Origin: Chloroflexota bacterium
GTDB lineage: Bacteria; Chloroflexota; Anaerolineae; UBA3071
DNA length: 5,243 nt
Assembly: GCA_014383605.1 (NCBI GenBank)
Contig: JACNHM010000567.1
Span: 1 to 5,243 of the forward strand
Direction of reading: 5' to 3'
Shown: piece by piece, positions 1 through 5,183 of the stretch
Position numbering within the stretch: the first letter of the stretch is position 1
Layout: each line of letters opens with the position of its first letter
Translations under genes and position numbers: made by a program
The notes under the pieces: model-generated
The model's input: the letters and a program-made list of their open reading frames with translations, nothing else
The model's database searches: none
Told to the model about the DNA's origin: nothing

Positions 1-852
1 CGTGTCCAAGAGCGACCCCTCTCGCCACACCTCGATCTGAAACGCCGCACATCCGCCCGGCGCGGCGAGCGTGACGTCGAGGCACTGCGAGATGTCCTTG
101 GTGAAGATGCCTCCCTCCAACACCTCGTAGGGGCCACTGGCCACGGGCTGTCCTGCCTCGGGGCACGCTGCCCGGCGCCCCTTGAGGTAGAAGTGGTCTC
201 TCGCCTGCACGGCGTAGCACACCTGCACGGTGTCGCCGACGGCGTGGGTGCTGCCATGCTCGCCTTCGACGGACAGCGCCACCAGGTCGGAGGTCTTCTC
301 GGCCGGGAAGAGCTCTTCTTGCGTCTCGCCGGGCGTGGGTACCTCCGCAGGTTCCGGCCAGGGGATGGCCGCCGCCGACGAGCACCCGGCCGCGTTGCAG
401 GCCCGTATCTCCCCCTTCGAAGGAACCTGGCAATCGCCCCAATCCTGCACCGTGTGCGACGTTCTTTGCACCGACGTGTTGAGTGGCTGCGGCTGCTTGC
501 CGGCGGCACACACAAGCAGGCTCAGTTGGTAGCTCTCCGCCCTCGCGCTGGCGTCCCAGGAGATGAAAACCAGCTCGTTCTGGGAACCGTCGCGCCGGGC
601 CTGCACGCTGCCCGGCGGCAACGGCGGCGCCGCCACGGGGGTCTGCACAGGCGCGGGCGGAAGTGTCGGCGTGCTGGTGGGCGCGGCGGCAGCGACCGTC
701 GCTGTCGCCGGCGGCAACTCCTCGGTCGGCACGGCGGCGACATCAGTCGGCGGCGCTGTGGCCGTCGGCGTGACCGGCGACGACGGGCAGCCTGCTACGA
801 TCGAGGCTAGTGTGAGAAGGATGATGCAGTAGGTGAATCGTTTCACGTTCAT
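1..852 (-). CDS. Lipoprotein with fibronectin-III-like domain, partial at C-terminus
   Basis: The frame is open from an ATG at 852-850 to the left edge, giving 284 codons with no stop, so the 3' end is missing. The start follows AGAGG five bases upstream. Residues 1-21 form a lipoprotein signal peptide: Lys4 and Arg5, a hydrophobic core, then the lipobox V-A-G-C with the lipidated Cys at 22. Residues 23-80 are a flexible linker rich in Thr, Pro and Ala. Residues about 81-165 look like a fibronectin-III-like beta sandwich: a Pro-Pro-Gly-Ser start, ISWDA at 97-101, SYQL at 107-110, and IRACNAAGCS near the end. Residues 188-284 are a second, unrecognised, beta-rich segment. Each domain carries four cysteines (115, 141, 152, 157 and 212, 230, 257, 268), which suggests disulfides and an extracytoplasmic location. 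The protein is probably anchored on the outer face of the membrane; its ligand is unknown. No convincing promoter was seen upstream. Confidence 0.85.
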   Translation of the reverse strand, partial: MNVKRFTYCIILLTLASIVAGCPSSPVTPTATAPPTDVAAVPTEELPPATATVAAAAPTSTPTLPPAPVQTPVAAPPLPPGSVQARRDGSQNELVFISWDASARAESYQLSLLVCAAGKQPQPLNTSVQRTSHTVQDWGDCQVPSKGEIRACNAAGCSSAAAIPWPEPAEVPTPGETQEELFPAEKTSDLVALSVEGEHGSTHAVGDTVQVCYAVQARDHFYLKGRRAACPEAGQPVASGPYEVLEGGIFTKDISQCLDVTLAAPGGCAAFQIEVWREGSLLDT

Positions 853-911
853 GGTGTCCTCTCTAGACCTGAGCGCCGGTCGTTCAATGGCCATTTCTCC
901 AATTTTCCTTG

Positions 912-930
912 GTGCCTTTGTGGTAAGAAG
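912..930 (+). repeat. Direct repeat, copy 1 (GTGCCTTTGTGGTAAGAAG)
   Basis: This 19-base stretch matches 1161-1179 at 18 of 19 positions; the only change is A to G in the GGTAAG/GGTGAG part. It lies between the lipoprotein start and the hairpins of the spacer. Together the two copies bracket about 230 bp that hold both inverted repeats. Low-complexity GTG/CTTTGTG strings like this recur in non-coding DNA of Chloroflexota-type genomes as far as I recall, but that cannot be verified here. No function is claimed. Confidence 0.5.
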
Positions 931-1009
931 TTCCCTGAAGAATGTGAAGTTGTTGTCGGACGAGTCCTAAGTACAGGCTTGCATAAGTTTGTTCCGCTTT
1001 GGTCGGCTC

Positions 1010-1031
1010 GCGCTGGACCTTAGTCCAGCGC
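1010..1031. repeat. Short perfect hairpin, 9-bp stem, 4-nt loop
   Basis: GCGCTGGAC at 1010-1018 pairs exactly with GTCCAGCGC at 1023-1031 around the loop CTTA. There is no T-run on either side in either direction, so it does not read as an intrinsic terminator. It sits 32 bases from the larger inverted repeat at 1063-1113 and is probably part of the same repeat-rich spacer. An operator or mRNA-stabilising role is possible but unsupported. Confidence 0.6.
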
Positions 1032-1062
1032 CATGGAAGGCCGTTAGAAGGCTCTTGATCAA

Positions 1063-1113
1063 GCCGGTCTCCTGACCGGCGTCCCGCCGCTAGCTGCCGG
1101 TCAGGAGACCGGC
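1063..1113. repeat. REP-like 18-bp perfect inverted repeat with nested palindromic arms
   Basis: GCCGGTCTCCTGACCGGC (1063-1080) is repeated as its exact reverse complement at 1096-1113, separated by 15 bases. Each arm is itself a hairpin: GCCGGTC and GACCGGC pair across a four-base centre. The unit can therefore form one long stem or two small stem-loops. It lies downstream of the STAND gene stop codon, reading on the minus strand. No T-run follows in either direction, so it is better read as a REP-like intergenic palindrome, possibly a 3'-end stabiliser, than as a classical terminator. Confidence 0.7.
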
Positions 1114-1160
1114 AAAGATCTGTCCACCATCAACCCGACACATCATTTCTTGGTGTCTTT

Positions 1161-1179
1161 GTGCCTTTGTGGTGAGAAG
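1161..1179 (+). repeat. Direct repeat, copy 2 (GTGCCTTTGTGGTGAGAAG)
   Basis: This is the second copy of the 912-930 sequence, with one mismatch in 19. It is preceded by a further related string, TTGGTGTCTTTGT, so the motif is partly iterated here. It lies 44 bases beyond the stop codon of the STAND gene. The two copies may be remnants of a small mobile or REP-type unit, but no target-site duplication or terminal structure was identified. Confidence 0.5.
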
Positions 1180-1222
1180 CAAGACACAATCTGCATCAGG
1201 GCAGGGTAACGGAGACGCGGGT

Positions 1223-4213
1223 TCACGTCGTCCCTCCTCGGCTGATGCCCCTATCGCTTACGGCGATGGCCATGGCCACCAGCAGGCCCAGCAGCAGCCC
1301 TGCCAGCGGCGCCGTCAGCGCCGGGCCGGTGAGCAGCTTCAGCAAGGCGACGATTCCGCCGACGACCGCGCCTCCCAACGCTGCCGTACCCAGCCTGAAC
1401 CACCCCTGCGCCGCCACGCCCAGGCCCACCCCAATGCCCATCCCCACCAGCAGCCAGGCCACAGGGCAGGTGGCGCATACCTCCCACAGGAACACCAGGA
1501 AGGCCGTCCCCGCCAGCGCCGTGCTCAGCCCGCCCAGCAGCCCGCTGCCGGCCATGCGTGCCCGCCGGGCGTGGCCCAGCCGCAGCGCGTCGCCCAATCC
1601 CAGCCCCAGCCCCAATCCCAGCCCGGCCAGCAGCCCGAAGGTCGCCCCCCAGGGGACGACGGTCAGGGCCACGAAGACGTGCCCCTCGGCCAGGGCCGCC
1701 AGCGCCAGACCCAATCCCATGCCCACGGCGCCGCCGATGGCCCCGGCCAGGCCCCGCCGCCACCAGCGCGGGCTGTCCGCCCGCAGCCGCAGACGGGAGA
1801 ACTCCAGCAGCACGGGCAGCCCGGCTCGCAACCCCTCTCGGCTGCTCACCCGCTCCGCGTCCCACAGGTCGGCCAGCGCCTGCCGGGCCTGGGGCGTGTC
1901 CGCCGCCCGCAGCCTGTCCCACGCCTCCTGCGGCTGCAACTCCTGCCAGGCCAGCGCTGCCGCCCGGCGCGCCATGCGCGCCGCATCCTCCAGCGTGTGG
2001 CCCGCCAGCACCGGCAGGGCCTCCTCCCGCGGCAGGTGCGCCGCCAGCAGGGGCAGGGCGCGGGCGCGCACCTCCGCTTCTTCCGCCTCCGCCAGCGTCA
2101 GCAGCACGTCCCGCCGCACGTCAGCATCCGGTACACGGCGCAGCCAATCCTCCACGCGGTGGTCGTGGCTCACCGCCGCCCGCAGCAGCAGCCCCTGCAG
2201 CCCCGCGGACAGCGGTGGCAGGAACGTCCAACGGGCGGCCACGAAGTCCAGCCGCCGCGGATCGGGCAGGGCGTCGCTGGCCGTCCAATCCTTCCAGGCC
2301 CGTTCCAGCACCGCCTGGGCCCGCGCCCGCTCCTGAGCCTCGTCCCCCAGCCACTCCCACAGCGTCTGGGCCAGGAGGTCGTGGCTCAGCTCCCACAGCA
2401 CACGGCCGTCCACGGTCAGCGTGCTGAGCACGCGGCCTTCGTGCAGCGCTTCCAGGGTCGTCTGCACGGTGTCGGCGGCCAGCGACGTGGCCTGGGCGAT
2501 GGTCTCCACGTCGCAGGGGCAGCGCGTGCCCTCTTCGCCCACCAGCGCTTCCAGCACTGGCCGGGCCTGCGGGATGCGCTCCAGCAGGTCGCCCAGGTAG
2601 CCCTGCAGCAGCTCCTCGGCGCCGCCCAGTCGCTCGTAATCGGCCGGCGTGATGGTGTCGCCGCCGCGGGCGATGAGGTCGTCGTACAGCCGGTCGGCGA
2701 TGATCTGCAGTTGCGAGGGCAGCACGTATCCCTCGTGGTCCTTCAGCGCCTCGGCGATCTCCTGCGCCAGACCCTCCTCCATGCGCAGCTCCAGCGCCCG
2801 CAGCGGCCCCGTCAGCGCCGCCACGGCCTGATCCACGCTCAGCGGGGACAGAGGGAAGATGTTGTGGAACGCTTCCGGAAGAGCGCTTTCCAGCCCGGCC
2901 AACTGCATCAGGTAATCGCCGCGCAGCACCAGCAGGAAGCGGGCATCCACGTCCGGGTGGCCCAGCGCTTCCGCCAGGGCCTCCCCGGCGGCGCGCTGTC
3001 CCGCCGGCCCCGCCTTGCTGAACAACTCCTCGAAGGAGTCGAACACCAGCACCAGCCGCTCTGCCGTCTGCCGCTCGGCCTGGGCGATGAGCTCGCCCAG
3101 GGGCAGGTCGGCAGGCAGGTGTTTGCCCAGGGCCGCTGCCAGGCTGCGCTGCACCGCCTGGCCCACGTCCTCCAGCAGCCGGATGTCCACCACCCGCCAG
3201 CCCTGCTCTTGCAGCAGCGGGGCCAGCCCGGCCTGCACCAGCGAGGTCTTGCCCACGCCCAGCGCGCCGGTGAGCACCACCAGCCGGTGGGCCAGCACCT
3301 TCTGGGCCAGTAGGCGCGTCTCCTTCTCCCGCCCGAAGAAGAGCGGCTCGTCCGCCGCCCCGTAGGGATCGAGGAACTTATAGGGCCGCCGCGGCAGGGG
3401 CGCCCGCGGCCGCCGCTCTCGCTCCGGCGGCGGCGCGGCGGGGACGGCCACGGCCCGGTCTATCGCCAGGAGCAGCTCGGCCGGCGTCGGATCCAGGATC
3501 ACCACCTGCTCCTCTTCCCAGTAGCGGCGGGTGGTGGCCGAGGGGCCGGGCCCTGTCGCCGCGTCGGCCGGCCACAGGCAAACGGCGTAGGCGCGCCGCT
3601 TGTGCCGCCCCTGCAACCGGGTGACCTGCAGGATGAGCTGGCGCAGGCTGAGGTCTTCCAGGCTCAGCCCCAGGAAGACCAGCGTGCGCGTGGCCAGGGC
3701 GGCGCGGATGACGTCGGCCAGCAGCGGCGAGGCGTCGAAGAGGGTCAGGTGCTCCTTCTCGGTGAGGATCAGCGTGTCCGGCCGCGTGACGTCGCCCCAC
3801 AGCTTGACCACGTTGACCGCCTTCTCGTCGTAGAACGAGAGGTCATCCTGGGTGACGATGACGTTGACCGTGCGGTCGGCCTGGCGCAAGGCTGTTTCCA
3901 GCAGCGTGTGCTGGGCCGTGGTGATGACCAGGTTGAGGGGCAGGCGGGCCAGCAGGTGGTGTACGGCCGTGGGCGTGAGGCCGGGGTCACGCAGGCGGGC
4001 GACGACCCGCTGGCGCAGCGCGCCGCTGCCGTGGGCCAGCGCATAAGCCTGGGCCACCTGGGAGAGCGGGCCGTCGCTGGGCGGCTCCAGATCGGCGGCC
4101 AGGAGCCGCGCCAGCTCTTGCGGCGCCGGCGCGTCCGGGTCTGGCGCCGGGCCCAGGAAGGGCACCCATTCGCGGCCTTCGATGGCCTGTAGCAGCGGAC
4201 GTGGGATGGACAT
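1223..4213 (-). CDS. SIR2-like (degenerate)-STAND ATPase with C-terminal multi-pass membrane domain
   Basis: This is a 996-residue protein of the STAND NTPase class. Residues 1-255 match a SIR2-like fold by motif order, with TTAQHTLLETAL at 98-109, KLWGD at 137-141 and VFLGLSLEDLSLRQLI at 179-194. The usual catalytic GAG, TTN-D and KLHG motifs are altered to FLGPAPD (19-25), TTAQH (98-102) and KLWG (137-140), so NAD+ hydrolysis is unlikely. Residues about 277-510 are the STAND ATPase: PYKFLDPYGAADEPLFFGRE, Walker A GALGVGKT (316-323), Walker B LVLVFDSFEELF (387-398), and the sensor-like LVLRGDY (428-434). Residues 540-622 resemble the winged-helix part, ending in ELSHDLLAQTLWEW. Residues about 690-790 are helical and HEAT-like. 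Residues 821-985 hold about six membrane segments with GLGLGLGLG. The start is the first ATG after an in-frame TAA at 4234-4232; AAGGGA lies about nine bases upstream. It is probably an immunity or signalling switch on the inner membrane; trigger unknown. Confidence 0.85.
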   Translation of the reverse strand: MSIPRPLLQAIEGREWVPFLGPAPDPDAPAPQELARLLAADLEPPSDGPLSQVAQAYALAHGSGALRQRVVARLRDPGLTPTAVHHLLARLPLNLVITTAQHTLLETALRQADRTVNVIVTQDDLSFYDEKAVNVVKLWGDVTRPDTLILTEKEHLTLFDASPLLADVIRAALATRTLVFLGLSLEDLSLRQLILQVTRLQGRHKRRAYAVCLWPADAATGPGPSATTRRYWEEEQVVILDPTPAELLLAIDRAVAVPAAPPPERERRPRAPLPRRPYKFLDPYGAADEPLFFGREKETRLLAQKVLAHRLVVLTGALGVGKTSLVQAGLAPLLQEQGWRVVDIRLLEDVGQAVQRSLAAALGKHLPADLPLGELIAQAERQTAERLVLVFDSFEELFSKAGPAGQRAAGEALAEALGHPDVDARFLLVLRGDYLMQLAGLESALPEAFHNIFPLSPLSVDQAVAALTGPLRALELRMEEGLAQEIAEALKDHEGYVLPSQLQIIADRLYDDLIARGGDTITPADYERLGGAEELLQGYLGDLLERIPQARPVLEALVGEEGTRCPCDVETIAQATSLAADTVQTTLEALHEGRVLSTLTVDGRVLWELSHDLLAQTLWEWLGDEAQERARAQAVLERAWKDWTASDALPDPRRLDFVAARWTFLPPLSAGLQGLLLRAAVSHDHRVEDWLRRVPDADVRRDVLLTLAEAEEAEVRARALPLLAAHLPREEALPVLAGHTLEDAARMARRAAALAWQELQPQEAWDRLRAADTPQARQALADLWDAERVSSREGLRAGLPVLLEFSRLRLRADSPRWWRRGLAGAIGGAVGMGLGLALAALAEGHVFVALTVVPWGATFGLLAGLGLGLGLGLGDALRLGHARRARMAGSGLLGGLSTALAGTAFLVFLWEVCATCPVAWLLVGMGIGVGLGVAAQGWFRLGTAALGGAVVGGIVALLKLLTGPALTAPLAGLLLGLLVAMAIAVSDRGISRGGTT

Positions 4214-4281
4214 GGCAACGCTTCCCTTGCGTTATGCGGGATCGGGCGGCTGGTTGCGGAACGGACGTTCAGACGCTGGTA

Positions 4282-4310
4282 ATTATAAGCGCGAACGCTC
4301 CAGAAGTCAA
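4282..4310 (-). promoter_or_regulatory. Sigma-70-type promoter for the STAND gene
   Basis: On the minus strand, TTGACT (4310-4305, five of six to consensus) and a perfect TATAAT (4287-4282) are separated by exactly 17 bases. Transcription would begin near 4275, leaving a 5' untranslated region of about 60 bases before the ATG at 4213. The spacer holds a small inverted repeat, AGCG-CGAA-CGCT (4288-4299), that could be a regulator contact but is short enough to be chance. The patch is AT-rich against its high-GC surroundings, which supports it. Confidence 0.8.
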
Positions 4311-4332
4311 GACGGGCAGACGGTCGAACCAA

Positions 4333-4366
4333 AGGTGCAACGCACTTCCCCAAGTGCGTTGCACCT
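4333..4366. repeat. Perfect 15-bp inverted repeat, CCCC loop
   Basis: AGGTGCAACGCACTT (4333-4347) pairs exactly with its reverse complement (4352-4366) around the loop CCCC. It sits 22 bases upstream of the -35 box of the STAND promoter. No T-run follows, so it is not an evident terminator. It may be a REP-like palindrome, since the core GTGCAACGCAC looks like a dispersed intergenic type, or a binding site for a dimeric regulator of the divergent promoters. Sequence alone does not separate these. Confidence 0.65.
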
Positions 4367-4440
4367 CTCCTCCTGCTGATGTGTTCGTGGTGCGGACTTC
4401 TGAACTCGTTCGGGATCGTCGCTCTCCTGTCGCCGAAACC

Positions 4441-4460
4441 CCGTCCACGCCGGTGGACGG
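4441..4460. repeat. Perfect 8-bp hairpin between divergent promoters
   Basis: CCGTCCAC (4441-4448) pairs with GTGGACGG (4453-4460) around GCCG. It lies between the minus-strand STAND promoter and the plus-strand promoter at 4525. It has no T-run and no open frame of note around it. It could be an operator-type palindrome or simply part of the hairpin-rich character of this spacer. Confidence 0.5.
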
Positions 4461-4484
4461 CCGGCGCACAGCGCCCCCCAACCG

Positions 4485-4498
4485 CAGGTTTGAACCTG
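4485..4498. promoter_or_regulatory. 14-bp palindrome CAGGTTTGAACCTG, possible operator
   Basis: CAGGTT and AACCTG are exact reverse complements separated by two bases. The element ends 26 bases before the -35 box of the plus-strand promoter at 4525-4553, a plausible position for an activator site. It superficially recalls a tRNA T-arm, but the loop is one base too short and no acceptor or anticodon arm is present. No named regulator motif is recognised. Confidence 0.35.
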
Positions 4499-4524
4499 TC
4501 GGCCAGGGTGTGAAACGCCCCAAC

Positions 4525-4553
4525 TTGTCGTTTCGCTGCAACTGTGCTACAAT
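4525..4553 (+). promoter_or_regulatory. Plus-strand sigma-70-type promoter, extended -10
   Basis: TTGTCG (4525-4530, four of six) and TACAAT (4548-4553, five of six) are separated by 17 bases, and the -10 is preceded by TGC, an extended -10 element. Transcription would begin near 4560 and run away from the STAND gene. No long coding frame with a ribosome binding site follows, so the product is likely a non-coding RNA or an untranslated leader. Confidence 0.55.
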
Positions 4554-4559
4554 CGAATG

Positions 4560-4858
4560 GCCTTCTCGAAGCCACCGGCCACTTCGTTAATGGAGGCGCG
4601 GAGCCCCCCATGCCGGTTAACTCTCTGCCTCCCCCGAGCAGGGGGAAGTACATCTCTGACAGACGAACTATCCTTTCGCACCCGAACGGCAACCGACCGG
4701 GGACTATGCCCTGCTGGTTGCCGTTCATTTGTTGGTTGGGCCTGGTATAAGCCTGGACCCGCTCGGACCGGAAGGTGCGTCGCCCATCATCGGGCTGGCA
4801 TATACCAATCTGCCTGATCCTTATCATCGGGACTCCTGGAGCCTTCTCCCTCTTTTTC
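4560..4858 (+). ncRNA. Candidate structured RNA of about 300 nt, family not recognised
   Basis: The segment lies between the promoter at 4525-4553 and a weak terminator near 4857. It shows several independent stems. GTTAA (4586-4590) pairs with TTAAC (4617-4621) and encloses an imperfect GGAGGC/GCCCCCC hairpin. TCCCCC (4630-4635) pairs with GGGGGA (4641-4646). GAACGGCAACC (4684-4694) pairs perfectly with GGTTGCCGTTC (4716-4726). TGGTATA-A-GCC (4743-4753) pairs with GGC-A-TATACCA (4797-4807), closing over ACC-GGAA-GGT (4767-4776, a GNRA-type tetraloop) and GCCC/GGGC (4782-4795). ATCATCGGG occurs twice (4786-4794 and 4823-4831). Short frames inside lack ribosome binding sites and do not look like proteins. 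It does not match RNase P, tmRNA, SRP or 6S RNA as far as I can judge. It could also be the front of one long leader continuing to 5183. Confidence 0.4.
4829..4857 (+). terminator. Weak candidate intrinsic terminator
   Basis: GGAG (4838-4841) pairs with CTCC (4846-4849) around CCTT, or alternatively GGGA (4829-4832) pairs with TCCC (4847-4850) with an inner CTC/GAG. Either is followed directly by TCTTTTT (4851-4857). The T-run is clear but the stem is short, so termination may be partial. It would end the candidate RNA that begins near 4560. Confidence 0.35.
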
Positions 4859-4880
4859 ATGAAAGTGTAATCTTATTTTT

Positions 4881-4909
4881 ATGAGGGGTTAATGTTCCTG
4901 TGGTATACT
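4881..4909 (+). promoter_or_regulatory. Candidate extended -10 promoter before the second leader
   Basis: TATACT (4904-4909, five of six) is preceded by TGG (4901-4903), fitting an extended -10. A poor -35 (ATGAGG, 4881-4886, three of six) lies 17 bases upstream. The region from about 4860 to 4920 is AT-rich compared with its surroundings. Transcription would start near 4916 and enter the leader that ends at the ribosome binding site at 5169-5175. Confidence 0.45.
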
Positions 4910-4915
4910 GATTGT

Positions 4916-5183
4916 ACACGGCTATGCAGACTGGAGTTGACGGGAGGCTGGCATGTCCGATTCATTGGGTTCCATGCCAGCTTGCATCCGGCTATTTGTT
5001 TCTGAAAGGGGGTGGTCACCTGCACGATACACTGCAAGCTTTTCGATGGGCTGCGAAAGGCTTGGCTTTGTTGTTTCCAGCCCTCTCGCCGGCAACCGGC
5101 TGCAGTTCGGCCCAAGGTCTGGCACCAAACCGCTCGCAAATTGCGAGAGTTGAAACCTGCAGAGACAAAAAGGAGATTTTACG
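4916..5183 (+). promoter_or_regulatory. Structured 5' leader, about 270 nt, upstream of a strong ribosome binding site
   Basis: No gene is seen in this stretch. It holds four stems. GCTGGCATG (4947-4955) pairs perfectly with CATGCCAGC (4973-4981). CAAGCTTTTCG (5035-5045) pairs with CGAAAGGCTTG (5054-5064) with one G-U, and a T-rich tail GCTTTGTTGTTT follows, so it could act as an attenuator. GCCGG (5088-5092) pairs with CCGGC (5096-5100). CTCGCAA and TTGCGAG pair at 5133-5147. The leader ends with AAAAAGGAG, a near-ideal ribosome binding site eight bases before the ATG at 5184. This arrangement suggests a regulated leader (attenuator or riboswitch), but no known class is recognised. Confidence 0.35.

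Noticed and set aside
563..832. Plus-strand and minus-strand frames across the lipoprotein linker (Ala/Gly/Val-rich or Arg/Pro-rich).
   Set aside because: They mirror the Thr-Pro-Ala linker of the lipoprotein in other frames; the lipoprotein frame has a signal peptide, a lipobox and a ribosome binding site.
1063..1113. Intrinsic terminator for the STAND gene.
   Set aside because: The stem is strong but no T-run follows on the minus strand (the next bases read TTGATCAAGAGCC) or on the plus strand. A REP-like role fits better.
1169..3313. Very long open frame on the plus strand opposite the STAND gene, rich in Gln, Arg and Pro.
   Set aside because: It is the antisense shadow of a high-GC gene. 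Its composition (long QQ, RR, PP strings) is not protein-like, while the minus-strand frame has clear Walker A, Walker B and SIR2-like motifs and its own promoter and ribosome binding site.
4484..4499. tRNA T-arm (GCAGGTTTGAACCTGT).
   Set aside because: The loop is six bases rather than seven, and no anticodon arm, D-arm or acceptor stem could be found on either strand.
4586..4726. c-di-AMP (ydaO-type) riboswitch.
   Set aside because: There is a faint likeness: a GGTTAACTC string, a hairpin followed by AGTA, then CACCCGAACGGC. The conserved GGGGGAACC-like and CAGCTAACC segments are missing and the closing stem cannot be drawn, so it is not called. A cmscan hit to RF00379 would overturn this.
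4761..4795. SRP RNA domain IV tip (GGACCGGAAGGT).
   Set aside because: The GGAA loop and its flanks resemble SRP RNA, but the near-universal AGCAG on the 3' side is replaced by GCGTCG and the 5' partner TCAGG is absent.
4557..4817. 86-residue plus-strand frame over the structured RNA region.
   Set aside because: It has no ribosome binding site, random-looking composition, and overlaps the stems described for the RNA candidate.
3769..4860. 363-residue minus-strand frame overlapping the start of the STAND gene.
   Set aside because: It runs out of frame through the SIR2 coding sequence and through the promoter region, with Arg/Ser/Pro-rich low-complexity composition and no recognisable motif.
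5008..5025. T-box antiterminator sequence (GGGTGGTCACCTGC).
   Set aside because: It is close to AGGGTGGNACCGCG but has an inserted base, and no Stem I motifs or aminoacyl-tRNA synthetase or amino-acid gene follows within the window.
4560..5183. Group II intron 5' domains ahead of a reverse transcriptase gene.
   Set aside because: The length of structured RNA would fit, but no GTGYG start with plausible domain I features was found, no domain V is present, and the frame at 5184 ends after nine codons.
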